The notes below the pieces were generated by a model. The model saw nothing but the letters and a program-made list of their open reading frames with translations. It ran no database searches and had not been told where the DNA came from. The position numbers were made by a program, and so were the translations under genes. Shown piece by piece: positions 15,476 to 25,060 of a DNA stretch of 64,000 nt; within the stretch, counting starts at the first letter, position 1; each line of letters starts with the position of its first letter. This stretch comes from Paenibacillus sp. 37 (GTDB taxonomy: Bacteria > Bacillota > Bacilli > Paenibacillales > Paenibacillaceae): NCBI RefSeq assembly GCF_008386395.1, contig NZ_CP043761.1, forward strand, positions 2,046,001-2,110,000. The letters are read 5' to 3'.

Positions 15476-18211
15476 ATGGGCAATGCATATCAGGATCGAT
15501 TGAGATACGTTTATAAAATTACATCTTCCAAAATTAGAAAAGCGGATTATAATCTGCATCTTACTTATCAAGAAGCGACAGTAAATGGAGAAGTGGCATC
15601 TATTGGAAACCATCAGGTATTTCGTTTTATCGATCGTATTCGAGGCTATAAGGAGAGGGAACAAGATCTGGCTAGAATCAAGCTGGAAATAGAGCGATTA
15701 AAAACCTTGAAAACCAATGCTGAACATAAAAGAGCAATGAAGAAATTGCATGAAGAACTGAAAAATCTGAAGTTTGCCGATGATTACTTGCTGTTGGTCA
15801 TTGAAAATAATAAAGACTATGACCGGCTGAATTCATCGAAATCCTTCTCTGTTAACGGCAAAAAATATAAGCGGTTATTGGCTACGACAGGTGGAGCCAA
15901 AAGTTCGACAGTCATCTATGTGAGTGAGGATATTCATCCGCTGTTGGAGAAAAGATTGAATAACGGCAGAGATCCCAATAAAGAGCTGGTTCCTGCCAAA
16001 CTGGAGGCATATAAGGCCCTGGCTTGCAGTACAAGCACGCCTGTGTCACATCCGGAACGGGTACTGGTTGTTCATGATTGTATAACTGAATTTGGCGCAG
16101 ATATTATTCAGATTGATGATACCGAGACAGAATACCCTCGCATTGAGAGTAGGAAAAATGAGCCTATTCAGATGAATATGAGTGACGGATTTGGTCTTAT
16201 CTCTCCTGCACTTAGTGAACGATGGGCAACCGAGCTGGGACATGCATATATCCCGGGTGGATTTTGTATTCGTAATAGCTTCTGTAAAGGGATGGTATTT
16301 ACATTTGATTATCACGAATTTGCAGATCGAGTTGCAGGCAATTATATGGTGGACGATGCCTGGGGTAATCCTGTGGATATTCGTGAGGTAGACCTGATCA
16401 TCACAACGTCCATGCTCAAACTATGGAGCTCATACAACAGTATCGACGATTACCTGTTATGTTGCGGTTATTATGGCTACACGTTCAGTGTAACGAAGGT
16501 TACACCCGAAGAACTGGAGGATGAGCGTCATTTAAATTACCAGTTTATTCAGTCACTCCAATTGGATGATAACGAGATTGGTGAACTTATTCGTCCCACG
16601 ATAGACTCGATTAAAGATGTACTAGGTGAAGACTATCGCAAGGCACTGTTATTTCTCAAAGGAATTCACATCCATGAGAACGATTATAGAAATAGTCCAG
16701 ATGATTATATTAAAGGGTTGATGGTAGACCGACGACTTATAGATGATCCTTTTGTGCGAAGCAAAATTCATACCTTAATACGTAAACGAATGAATGAAGC
16801 CAAGATCGGAGTTCTAAGAGTGAAAGGCAATTTCAGCATTATAGCTGGCGATCCCTATACATTGTGTCAGAGCATATTTGGTTTGCCTTTAACAGGATTG
16901 CTGAGTTCAGGTGAGTTCTACTCCAAATATTGGAACGGACGCCATGTGGACCGTGTAGCTTGCTTCAGAGCTCCGATGACTTGTCATAACAATATCAAGG
17001 TGCTTCGTTTTCAAAATACAGATGAGATGCAGCATTGGTATCGTTATATGAACACGGTCACGATCTTAAATTCATGGGATACGACGACGCATTCCTTAAA
17101 TGGTGCAGATATGGATAGTGATCAGGTCTTAACTACAGACAATCACACAATTCTTGGGGCTATTCAGGAGCTTGATGCGATTGTATGTGTACAGAAAACC
17201 TCAGCCCAAAAAATTCCGGATGAAAAGGATCTAATTCAGGCCAACAAAGACAGCTTTGGTGATCTGATCGGTTTTACAACGAACAAAATTACGTCGATGT
17301 TCGATATTTTAGCCAATTATGAGGAGCAAAGTGCAGAATATCAGGAAATGATGTACCGAATTCAATGTGGTCAGCATTATCAACAAAATGCCATTGATCA
17401 GGCCAAAGGTATTGAATGCAAAAAAATGCCGAAGCACTGGTATGATATTCGCGCTGCGGTAACGGACGAGTCTGCCTTGAAAATGGTAGCACACAAGAAG
17501 CCTTATTTTTTCATATACAATGACCCGGAACAGAAAAAAGAATATACCACCTATATAGAAAAAACGAGTCAGAAGTGCTTGCAGTTATTTGGCATGACTG
17601 TGGATGAGTTGTATTCGAGGAAGGAGCTATCTCCGGAGCAGGAACAGTTCCTGGCACAGTATGAACAGAGAATGCCTGTATCCACAGCACCTTCTGTGAT
17701 GAACCGGTTATGCCATCAAGTGGAAGATGAGTTCAACAAGTTAAAGTTAAATCAGAATGAAAGTCCGTTTGATCATACGATATTGATGAGTACCAAGAAA
17801 TATTCCCAGGCTCGTTACAAAGAGATTCAACGATTATATCAGATCCATAACGAAGAATTACGTAGTTATATGACTAACTTGCGCAAGAGTAAGGTGAAAA
17901 AGGAAGAAAGATCTGCCCGATGGCAGTTGTTTGTTTCACGCTTTAAGGAGCAGGCGCTGGAGATCTGTAATAACGAAGAAGATCTGTGCAATATGATTGT
18001 GGACATGTGTTATCGAAATGTCGAGAAATCGAAGCAATTTGTATGGGATGTGTCGGGAGATCAGATTATTCGCAATCTGTTGCATAGCAATGAACACATC
18101 GTCCATTATCCGGTTAGAGACCCGGACGGCGATATTGAGTATGCCGGAAGAACCTTTAAAATGACCCAAATGCATGTGAAGGAGCAGCGTCTTGAAAATC
18201 ATTCTGAATGA
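15476..18211 (+). CDS. RdRP/YonO-like double-psi beta-barrel RNA polymerase
   Basis: This 911-residue protein shows, in the correct order, the hallmarks of cellular RNA-dependent RNA polymerases (QDE-1/RDR) and the related phage SPbeta polymerase YonO. SDGFGLISPALSERW starts at residue 236 and is followed by GGFCIRNSFCKGMVF, comparable to the SDGxGxISP...AFQIRxxxxKG block. FRAPMTCHNNIKVL (497-510) corresponds to RNPCLHPGDIRVL. The catalytic metal site is D545-M-D547-S-D549, comparable to DbDGD, with Ser in place of Gly. The N-terminal 110 residues include a charged coiled coil. YonO is a single-subunit DNA-dependent RNA polymerase of phage late genes; the template used here is unknown. It overlaps the next gene and heads a fibre-gene island. 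Confidence 0.75.
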   Translation: MGNAYQDRLRYVYKITSSKIRKADYNLHLTYQEATVNGEVASIGNHQVFRFIDRIRGYKEREQDLARIKLEIERLKTLKTNAEHKRAMKKLHEELKNLKFADDYLLLVIENNKDYDRLNSSKSFSVNGKKYKRLLATTGGAKSSTVIYVSEDIHPLLEKRLNNGRDPNKELVPAKLEAYKALACSTSTPVSHPERVLVVHDCITEFGADIIQIDDTETEYPRIESRKNEPIQMNMSDGFGLISPALSERWATELGHAYIPGGFCIRNSFCKGMVFTFDYHEFADRVAGNYMVDDAWGNPVDIREVDLIITTSMLKLWSSYNSIDDYLLCCGYYGYTFSVTKVTPEELEDERHLNYQFIQSLQLDDNEIGELIRPTIDSIKDVLGEDYRKALLFLKGIHIHENDYRNSPDDYIKGLMVDRRLIDDPFVRSKIHTLIRKRMNEAKIGVLRVKGNFSIIAGDPYTLCQSIFGLPLTGLLSSGEFYSKYWNGRHVDRVACFRAPMTCHNNIKVLRFQNTDEMQHWYRYMNTVTILNSWDTTTHSLNGADMDSDQVLTTDNHTILGAIQELDAIVCVQKTSAQKIPDEKDLIQANKDSFGDLIGFTTNKITSMFDILANYEEQSAEYQEMMYRIQCGQHYQQNAIDQAKGIECKKMPKHWYDIRAAVTDESALKMVAHKKPYFFIYNDPEQKKEYTTYIEKTSQKCLQLFGMTVDELYSRKELSPEQEQFLAQYEQRMPVSTAPSVMNRLCHQVEDEFNKLKLNQNESPFDHTILMSTKKYSQARYKEIQRLYQIHNEELRSYMTNLRKSKVKKEERSARWQLFVSRFKEQALEICNNEEDLCNMIVDMCYRNVEKSKQFVWDVSGDQIIRNLLHSNEHIVHYPVRDPDGDIEYAGRTFKMTQMHVKEQRLENHSE

Positions 18212-18950
18212 ACGTCATCATGCCGAGCAAGCAATTGCACATGGGAAAATGGATAAGAAGCCAACCAAAACGTTGATTTGTTTAGCTAAATACGGGCTTG
18301 AACGGGGGAAGAACGCCGAAGATGCGTATGCGTTGTTAAATCAGTTTATGACCAAGTATTATCCAGACTACAATGCTGTCCAGTGGGAGATATTTCTCAA
18401 TCGTATCATTAAGCAATCTCAGAAGTATATCAAGATAAGGGAGGAGGCCAACAAGAGCACGCTAATCGAGATTGATCATGTACCTGTAACACTCGAAGAA
18501 CTTCAAAAGATCAAACAACTTAAAAGTAAACGACTCGAGAAACTGGCCTTTGTTTTACTGGTCTACAGCAAAATTAATAATCGAATCAATGAAAATGATA
18601 CGTACTGGATTAATAATGAATGGAAAGAAATTTACGGTGATAGTCAAATGGCTGTAAGCAAAAAAGATCAGGGGTTATTGGTGCACAAACTTATTCAGTT
18701 AGGGTATCTCAAAGAAAGTAAACGCGTCGATTCAACGAATGTACAGGTTTTGTTCGCTGCGGAGCATGGTGAGGTTGCCTTCCAGTTAGTTCGCTTCGAT
18801 GACTTTGTGTTGGAGTACTCTCGCTGGAAAGGAGAAAATATTAAAAATTGTACCGTATGCGGAAAACGGATGCTGGCAAAATCGAACCGAATGAAATACT
18901 GCAAGGAGTGCAAAAAAGCTGGCATTAGTCCAATTAGAAAACTTCTCTAA
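18192..18950 (+). CDS. Hypothetical protein with winged-helix-like core and C-terminal zinc ribbon
   Basis: The product has 252 residues and starts at a TTG that overlaps the end of the polymerase gene by 20 bases, with AAGGAG seven bases upstream. The first 90 residues are helical and charged. A middle part (about 95-200: LEKLAFVLLVYSKIN, then IYGDSQMAVSKKDQGLLVHKLIQLGYL) looks like a winged helix-turn-helix. The C-terminus has CTVCGKR...YCKECKK, a four-Cys zinc ribbon. Coupling to the polymerase gene suggests a polymerase partner or DNA-binding specificity factor. That role is inference from position only. Confidence 0.7.
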   Translation: MKIILNERHHAEQAIAHGKMDKKPTKTLICLAKYGLERGKNAEDAYALLNQFMTKYYPDYNAVQWEIFLNRIIKQSQKYIKIREEANKSTLIEIDHVPVTLEELQKIKQLKSKRLEKLAFVLLVYSKINNRINENDTYWINNEWKEIYGDSQMAVSKKDQGLLVHKLIQLGYLKESKRVDSTNVQVLFAAEHGEVAFQLVRFDDFVLEYSRWKGENIKNCTVCGKRMLAKSNRMKYCKECKKAGISPIRKLL

Positions 18951-19096
18951 AGCTAGACACATCAATGCTTTTCATGGATGTTCAAGAATTTCTTTAATGA
19001 TAAGCCAGAGACAGGTTTCCTAGTTATGGGGGAGGTATCAACTTGGAAACAGTCTTATGAAGAAAATATGCTACATAACGCTTAGGTAGGTGAATT

Positions 19097-19858
19097 ATGT
19101 CAAATGGGATAACTTTAGCACATGTAGAGTCTTTAATTAGAGAAGCGGTGAAACATAGCGGTCCTGGACAGCCTGGAGACCCTGGGGAAACCGAACTGGC
19201 CATCAAACGTGCACTGGAGGCTGCTGGCGAAGCCTTACAGGCTGCCGGAAAAGCAAAAGAGGCTTATCAAACGACTCGACTTGTGTATCAGAGTCCAGTT
19301 GCAGATTTAGAGGAGTTAAGTAAGAAGTACCCTTCTCCTGAAATAGGCTGGACGGTACAGACGTATAAGGATGGTAAGAGATATCGTTATGATGGTAAGA
19401 CATGGGTTGAGATTGATGTATTTGGTCAAAACCTTCAGGTGGTTAATTCCGATGTGGATGGGCTCATGAGTACAGCTGAACACCTGAAATTAAATGAAAT
19501 TCCGTTGGAAGTACAGGATCGCGTTATGGTCTTTTGCAAAGAATCACGGGTGTACCCGGAAGTACTGGGGATTTTAGCCCCCTTTCCATTCGATGGCGAG
19601 ATTTTACATGTAAAAGGCTACTGTGGAGTTTCTGGAGATACCGCAACTGAAATAAGAATTGAACGATCCAAGGATCTCATTCACTGGCAGGACGTGATGG
19701 GAAGTTCACTGAAGTTTGAGGCACTTCAACATCAAGATGACGGTGAGGCTACATTTGAGAAGAAAAAAGTGGAGGCTGGAGATATTTTCAGAATCAACAT
19801 CATCGAAGCAGGTTCAAACATTCAGCATCTTACGATTCAATTAACGATCAGAACATAA
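19097..19858 (+). CDS. Phage tail-fibre-like protein with short collagen-like stretch
   Basis: The protein has 253 residues. A short helix is followed by GPGQPGDPGE, about three Gly-X-Y triplets, then an Ala/Lys-rich coiled coil (EAAGEALQAAGKAKEAYQT). Next comes a conserved fibre-type segment ending VNSDVDGLMSTAEHLKLNEI, which resembles the DGLMSxxDKxKL repeat common in phage and tailocin fibres. The C-terminal ~110 residues form a beta-rich domain. These features point to a trimeric fibre or baseplate attachment protein. No signal peptide is present. It is the first gene of the structural cassette. Confidence 0.65.
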   Translation: MSNGITLAHVESLIREAVKHSGPGQPGDPGETELAIKRALEAAGEALQAAGKAKEAYQTTRLVYQSPVADLEELSKKYPSPEIGWTVQTYKDGKRYRYDGKTWVEIDVFGQNLQVVNSDVDGLMSTAEHLKLNEIPLEVQDRVMVFCKESRVYPEVLGILAPFPFDGEILHVKGYCGVSGDTATEIRIERSKDLIHWQDVMGSSLKFEALQHQDDGEATFEKKKVEAGDIFRINIIEAGSNIQHLTIQLTIRT

Positions 19859-19875
19859 AAAGGAGATGGAATATA

Positions 19876-20418
19876 ATGACACAACCGATTATTTCATGGA
19901 TGGACGCAACACACAGCAAGGAGATTGTAGCACCGTTTGATTATGGTGTTATTGATGCAGATACCAAAAGTGAAATTCGTATTTTTAATGTGTGGAACAA
20001 TAAGAATGGTGCTTCGGACGTATCTAAAATGGAAGATTGCACGATTACAACGCGAGATATGACTGGTGGTACTGGAGATACGGAGGCTCATGATGTAGAA
20101 GTGGTGAAGAATAACTGGTTCCACGTTCAGGTTGATTCCTTGGGGGAGACAGACCTGGAAGAGGAAAGTTCTCGTATCGGCAGGGATTTTTCCAAACCCA
20201 TTGGAACAACAGGCAAGACAACCAAAGATCATACAGGAACCGCTTATGCAACACCATTTGCACCGGGACCGAAAGAAATCTTGGGCGTGAGTAACAATGG
20301 AAATCCTCAAGATGCGGCTGGTAACTATGTGACCCTTTCCATTCAATGTGTAGTACCGCTGAATGCAAAAAGTGGCAAGCAACAGTTCAAGAAACGTATC
20401 TCCTATCGTTACGTGTAA
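19876..20418 (+). CDS. Phage-structural-like protein of the fibre cassette
   Basis: The 180-residue protein has no signal peptide or membrane segment. It is beta-rich with acidic loops. It reads as MTQPIISWMDATHSKEIVAPFDYG, then an IRIFNVWNNKNGASDVSKMEDC segment typical of Ig-like or tail-sheath-associated structural domains. I do not recognise a named family. AAAAAGGAGATG lies just before the ATG. A terminator hairpin follows the stop. Confidence 0.55.
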   Translation: MTQPIISWMDATHSKEIVAPFDYGVIDADTKSEIRIFNVWNNKNGASDVSKMEDCTITTRDMTGGTGDTEAHDVEVVKNNWFHVQVDSLGETDLEEESSRIGRDFSKPIGTTGKTTKDHTGTAYATPFAPGPKEILGVSNNGNPQDAAGNYVTLSIQCVVPLNAKSGKQQFKKRISYRYV

Positions 20419-20435
20419 AAAAGAAATAATTATGT

Positions 20436-20466
20436 GGACAGGCTATTGCAGCCTGTCCTTTTTATT
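20436..20466 (+). terminator. Terminator hairpin within the fibre cassette
   Basis: GGACAGGC (20436-20443) pairs with GCCTGTCC (20451-20458) around TATTGCA, followed by TTTTTATT. Confidence 0.8.
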
Positions 20467-20482
20467 AAAAGGGGGAAATCCT

Positions 20483-21103
20483 GTGATTCTAGGTAATACA
20501 CAATTTACGCGCTCACCTGTATCTCAAGCTTATGTATGGATTGCTGATTATTATGATGGTACTTATTTAAGCGAATTCGATTTGCAGACACAACAATCAA
20601 ACAGTTTTTATAAAATTAACAAGGAAAAGTTGGTCTCTTTCGGATTGATTGGCCAAGGGTCTCACGTGTATCACAACGTTGCCAACGGTGTATTTCATAT
20701 TAATTCGGATAGGTACTCTATATCATACGTATGTGACGATCAAGAATACCCGCTAACAGGTAGGACCTTTCTATATAGTGACATTATTCAGTTCAAGAAT
20801 GTTTCTTCAGATGTGAACATGAGTGGCCACTCAGGTCCTGGGGGCTCAGGGGCTTTCAATAATACAATTGAATGTTTTAATTTCGGATACAAAAAAACAA
20901 TGAATTTGAATGATGTGCAGATTAACTTTCAGTGTGTGTGTTCACTGCCTTTGAAAGAAACGGCCTTTCTCCAAATTAAAATCACCTCAGATCAGGACCT
21001 GCCTGGGCAATTGGTTATTCGTAAAAATGGCTTTGTCATAGATCAAATCGTAGCTCCTCTGAAGGCAAATCATGCAGGAATCATAAACTGGGACATTCGT
21101 TGA
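20483..21103 (+). CDS. Hypothetical protein of the fibre cassette
   Basis: The product has 206 residues and begins at a GTG (VILGNTQFTRSPVSQAYVW) with AAAGGGGG just upstream. The in-frame sequence before it contains the terminator hairpin and is not expected to be translated. Predicted structure is mainly beta, with a central Gly/Ser loop (SGHSGPGGSGAFNN). There is no signal peptide or recognised domain. Its place between structural genes suggests a virion or fibre component. Confidence 0.55.
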   Translation: MILGNTQFTRSPVSQAYVWIADYYDGTYLSEFDLQTQQSNSFYKINKEKLVSFGLIGQGSHVYHNVANGVFHINSDRYSISYVCDDQEYPLTGRTFLYSDIIQFKNVSSDVNMSGHSGPGGSGAFNNTIECFNFGYKKTMNLNDVQINFQCVCSLPLKETAFLQIKITSDQDLPGQLVIRKNGFVIDQIVAPLKANHAGIINWDIR

Positions 21104-21136
21104 GTTGGATTTTGAGATGAGATAGGTGGTGAAAGT

Positions 21137-21709
21137 ATGGCGATTCAAGAAATTGCATTAGATATAGATCTATCTGTAGGTATTTTTCAAGATACGATAT
21201 TCGAGGATCAGAAATTGAAATTAAGAGAGTTGGGTCAGGATGCGGACGGGAATTCAATCTATCCTTCTAATGGATCTTGGGAGTCCATTCCCATTCGGAT
21301 TCAGGACAAAATCGCTTCATTTAAAGGTGTGGTTGCAAGTGTAGACGCATTGGGAGGAGCATCATACAAAATCTACTGGAGTACATCTGAGGATGGCTTT
21401 GAGTGGGGGGCGTATGAGGAAATCGTAGCAGATGTAACTGCTCCTAAATCTCCAGCAAAGTACGTGAAGGTGAAAATTGAGATTGTTGCTGAGAAAGAAT
21501 ATTCGAATTTCTACATAGACGATTTTAATCAGAAGGGGAAATACAGTAATCCCTTTATTGAAAGTGATTCGGGTTCACTAGGCTTAAAGAAACTATATCA
21601 ATTGAACATGGAACGAGCCTTGGATACTCCAACAGGGATGGTGCTAAGTCAGAAGGTTGAAAAAGTGAAATTCAAGAAATTAGATAGCATTAGAGTGAGT
21701 AAGGGGTGA
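21137..21709 (+). CDS. Hypothetical beta-sandwich protein of the fibre cassette
   Basis: The protein has 190 residues. The central part, SWESIPIRIQDKIASFKGVV through YKIYWSTSEDGFEW to PAKYVKVKIEIV, follows the pattern of an exposed ligand-binding beta sandwich: WSTSEDG... resembles the ASNDG turn of the discoidin domains downstream. The C-terminal stretch (LYQLNMERALDTPTGMVLSQKVEKVKFKK) resembles the tail segment shared by the later proteins. AGGTGG precedes ATG 21137. Function is unknown. Confidence 0.55.
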   Translation: MAIQEIALDIDLSVGIFQDTIFEDQKLKLRELGQDADGNSIYPSNGSWESIPIRIQDKIASFKGVVASVDALGGASYKIYWSTSEDGFEWGAYEEIVADVTAPKSPAKYVKVKIEIVAEKEYSNFYIDDFNQKGKYSNPFIESDSGSLGLKKLYQLNMERALDTPTGMVLSQKVEKVKFKKLDSIRVSKG

Positions 21710-21713
21710 TTTT

Positions 21714-22400
21714 ATGGCAGTTCCAGCGACTACAGGGCAGTTAAGAGAGCGTGTGGAGGACATGGAGATTGGGGATTATATTGTCTGGAAGTACGACAAT
21801 ACAATAAGTGGATACATTTTCGGAGGAAGTACGGCGGGTTATACAGATATTCCACTAACAGGAAATCCAATAGCCAGTATGCCTTTGAAATATTTCTGGT
21901 ATGCCGTCAAAGTGGACAAAGGATTACTAATAGCAGATAGAGTTGTGAGTAACACGACTACATGGGATTGGTTAAATTCCAATAAGTTCGTCGAAGGTTC
22001 GCCACGCATTATAAGTGAAACATCAGGTGTTGTGCGTTGCCCAAGTGGGGGTGTTGCATATGCCGATTCTAGTGGAAATAAAGTTTTAACTACAACTAAT
22101 ACAGGGTATGGAGCTTGGCCTACGATAAATGAGTGGGATACATATGTTGTTAGATTCCCAATGAATAAGATTCTTTCTGGAAAATCATTGAATGATGTAT
22201 GGAACTTTAAGTGCATGACATGGTGTGAAGAAACGACAATATCTCTATCTGGAACAGTACCCGGAGGCTGGACAACGGGTGGCAGAACAGTTCGTTCTGA
22301 AAATACAACAAACAGCAAAGATAGATTTTGGAGTACAGCTTCCAATTACTCCAATGTAGCAGTGGGCTTTCGTCCGGTATTTGAATATAAGGAGGTGTAA
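21714..22400 (+). CDS. Fibre-cassette protein carrying the EIGDYI...GFRP domain
   Basis: The 228 residues appear to be one domain. It opens with RVEDMEIGDYIVWKYDN, continues with KVDKGLLIADRVVSNTTTWDWLN and INEWDTYVVRFP, and ends VAVGFRPVFEY. The same succession of motifs recurs in the next protein, there interrupted by an inserted discoidin-like domain. The fold resembles phage receptor-binding or DUF-type lectin domains by its Trp/Tyr-rich loops, but I cannot name it. The stop overlaps the next start region. Confidence 0.6.
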   Translation: MAVPATTGQLRERVEDMEIGDYIVWKYDNTISGYIFGGSTAGYTDIPLTGNPIASMPLKYFWYAVKVDKGLLIADRVVSNTTTWDWLNSNKFVEGSPRIISETSGVVRCPSGGVAYADSSGNKVLTTTNTGYGAWPTINEWDTYVVRFPMNKILSGKSLNDVWNFKCMTWCEETTISLSGTVPGGWTTGGRTVRSENTTNSKDRFWSTASNYSNVAVGFRPVFEYKEV

Positions 22401-22402
22401 TG

Positions 22403-24997
22403 ATGGCAGCTGTAGGAGATCAAATAAAAGAACCGGAGGCAGGATGGAGACGTTATGATGATACACATATTGCCTTAAAGTATACGGGCAGTTGGTACAA
22501 GGTAACCAGCACGAATTACTATAATGGTAGTGTAAATGTAACGACCAGAGCGGCAGACAACAATTATGTGGCATTTTCTTTTTATGGAACTAACATTAGG
22601 GTCATCTCTGACATTGCACAAGATAGACATTCGGATAATACGATTACTGTAGATGGTGTAACTGAATCATTTAATACATATAAATCGGGAACTGCTGTAT
22701 TAAATGCAATTGTCTATGAAAAAACGAACTTACCTCTTGGATTTCACACAGTTACAATTACGGTAGGGCATAATCGTACTAACTTCATCATGGATGCTAT
22801 AGATATTGATGAGTCAGGATATCTTTATGGACATGCTCTAACCTCCCCCGAAGATGGATGGAAGAGGTATGATGATTCAAGTTCAGAGATAATATATGAT
22901 GGATGGTTAAGATACCCTTCGGGACAAACTGGCTCCTACAACAATTCATTCAGTGCTTCCAATAATACAGTTAACAAGAAAGCTACCTTTACATTTAAAG
23001 GCACTAAACTCAGGCTGATAACTATGACTCATTCAGACTCAACCACTATTGGAAAAATATCTATTGATGGTACTCCCTATGATGTTTCTTTTTATAGTAG
23101 TTCGGCTATAAATCAAGTTCTTGTTTTCGAGAAAACGGGGCTTGAAGATTCTCTTCATACAATTGAAATATATTCTTCTGAAGCCAAAAACATCAGAATA
23201 GATGCTGTAGACATTGACCTTGATGGACGAATGTTTCATCCAGATGAAGTGACAAGCATTGCAGAACTAGAGATTGGAAAGCGAATCAGATGTCATTACA
23301 TTGCGGCTAGAAATAGTGCTGGAGTATTTAGTAGGCTTGGAGAAGAGACTTTTGATCTTATAAATTCTTCAGGAAGTCCTATTCCAATGGGAGATTTTTA
23401 TTGGATTATGGTTGAGGACTGGAACAAGAGAAAGTTTCTAGTTGCTGATAGAAATATACAGAATACTATATCTTGGGACTCGATTAACAAGGAGGGGTAT
23501 GTTTTTAGGGTCGAATCAACAACTATTTATAAGACTCACAACAAGACACCATTTATAAATTCAGCATCAGATGTATATAACGTAACTGGCGTTGGAACTT
23601 CTCTAACTAATGAAGATCCTTGGAGAGCCTTTGCGTCAGCCGGATTCTGGGGTTCCTATGCAGGTACAGGTTTAATATTAGACTGCAAGCGAAGAGTGAA
23701 GTTTGGAGAAATAAAAGTAACTGCTTACTATGGAGCGAATATGGCTTCAGTGATTGATGTATACGGAAGTGATAATAATATCGATTATACTCTAATAAAA
23801 AGTTGCCAAAAATCCACTTGGAGCAACTCAGAACAAGCGACATTTTATTTTGACGAACCCGTAGAATACAGATATTACAAGATAATGAAGACCGCACAAG
23901 TATCGGGTAGCAATGCGGCACGATTAACTCTTGAGTTAAGTTACGCAGAGGAAATAGACAATAATCATATTTTCAAATTAAGACTCCTCACAGGCGGTAT
24001 TAACGCAATAGATAAGGATAATGAATGGGATAAGTATATTGTAAACTCAACACTGAATGGAACGATCATTGCTGGTGACAACAATGTGTGGAATTGGAGC
24101 GGTATATCGTCTTACTCATCTACAAGTAGTGCGTCTGGATCTCGATCTCAAAGAGGAAATAATCCTGTTTCTGGTTATGCTGGCATAGCAACCAATTCAA
24201 CCAATAGCACATCTGGATTCAGACCCTTAATTGAGATTGAAATTCTTCCAATGAACAGATCGTTCATTAAACATGATGGAGCGTTTAAGAGATATGTACC
24301 TAAAGATTTTATCGAATCTAAAGATAACGTGATACCAGTTATGACTTCTAACACCACTCCATCAGGTATCGCGAGTGCAAGTAGCATTAACAGTGCAAGC
24401 TTTGATGCATACCAAGCATTCAATGGAATACAGGATGAACGATATGGATGGGCTTTTCTAACGCCTATAAGTTGGTTGCAATATCAATTCCCGACTAAGA
24501 AGATTATATACAAATATTCTCTTGCTATGAGGACTAATGGAACCTATTATGTTACTGGTGAACCACCAAAATCATGGACATTTGAAGGCAGTAATGATGG
24601 CGTTAATTGGATTGTCTTGGATACACAGACTAACAATACGACATTAGCCAGAGGATCGATAGAAGAGTATAGGTTTAATAATTCAGATGCTTACATCTGT
24701 TATAGAGTAAACGTGAGCGCCAATCAGGGAAATGCAACAGTAACAGTAATTGCAGAGTTGAAAATGTTTGAGAAAACACCAAAAGGTGGAGCAGTGGGAT
24801 GGAATACAATTTCAGCAATTTTACCATCAGAAGACACTTTTATTAATGACGGAATGAATGATCTATCTGTATTAGATAGAAAAAACGAAGTTTTCGCTCA
24901 GACTATGACTGCCAATGGATCGCTAGGATCAGGCAAAATGTTCAAAGGAAGTATTGATCTGAAGAAGTTCTTTGAAACGAACTTGAGTGTGAAGTAG
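22403..24997 (+). CDS. Large multidomain fibre protein with discoidin domains
   Basis: The protein has 864 residues. Two tandem ~135-residue beta-sandwich domains come first: EPEAGWRRYDDTHIALKYTG and SPEDGWKRYDDSSSEIIYDG, each ending MDAIDID or IDAVDID. Then comes the IAELEIGKRI...GFRP domain shared with the preceding gene, with a discoidin-like insert (about residues 375-515). A further F5/8C domain (about 635-795) has SWTFEGSNDGVNWIVLDTQ. A C-terminal segment contains INDGMNDLSV and GSGKMFKGSIDLKK. These modules usually bind sugars. ATG 22403 is preferred over ATG 22400 because GGAGGTG lies too close to the latter. Confidence 0.7.
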   Translation: MAAVGDQIKEPEAGWRRYDDTHIALKYTGSWYKVTSTNYYNGSVNVTTRAADNNYVAFSFYGTNIRVISDIAQDRHSDNTITVDGVTESFNTYKSGTAVLNAIVYEKTNLPLGFHTVTITVGHNRTNFIMDAIDIDESGYLYGHALTSPEDGWKRYDDSSSEIIYDGWLRYPSGQTGSYNNSFSASNNTVNKKATFTFKGTKLRLITMTHSDSTTIGKISIDGTPYDVSFYSSSAINQVLVFEKTGLEDSLHTIEIYSSEAKNIRIDAVDIDLDGRMFHPDEVTSIAELEIGKRIRCHYIAARNSAGVFSRLGEETFDLINSSGSPIPMGDFYWIMVEDWNKRKFLVADRNIQNTISWDSINKEGYVFRVESTTIYKTHNKTPFINSASDVYNVTGVGTSLTNEDPWRAFASAGFWGSYAGTGLILDCKRRVKFGEIKVTAYYGANMASVIDVYGSDNNIDYTLIKSCQKSTWSNSEQATFYFDEPVEYRYYKIMKTAQVSGSNAARLTLELSYAEEIDNNHIFKLRLLTGGINAIDKDNEWDKYIVNSTLNGTIIAGDNNVWNWSGISSYSSTSSASGSRSQRGNNPVSGYAGIATNSTNSTSGFRPLIEIEILPMNRSFIKHDGAFKRYVPKDFIESKDNVIPVMTSNTTPSGIASASSINSASFDAYQAFNGIQDERYGWAFLTPISWLQYQFPTKKIIYKYSLAMRTNGTYYVTGEPPKSWTFEGSNDGVNWIVLDTQTNNTTLARGSIEEYRFNNSDAYICYRVNVSANQGNATVTVIAELKMFEKTPKGGAVGWNTISAILPSEDTFINDGMNDLSVLDRKNEVFAQTMTANGSLGSGKMFKGSIDLKKFFETNLSVK

Positions 24998-25021
24998 GGT
25001 GTAAATGCTCTACTTCTTTTT
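24991..25021 (+). terminator. Terminator overlapping the stop of the large fibre gene
   Basis: GAAGTAG (24991-24997, including the stop) pairs with CTACTTC (25010-25016), followed by TTTTTG and more T. Confidence 0.7.
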
Positions 25022-25060
25022 GTTTTTTAATAATGATTTCACAAGAAAGGAGATGGTTTT

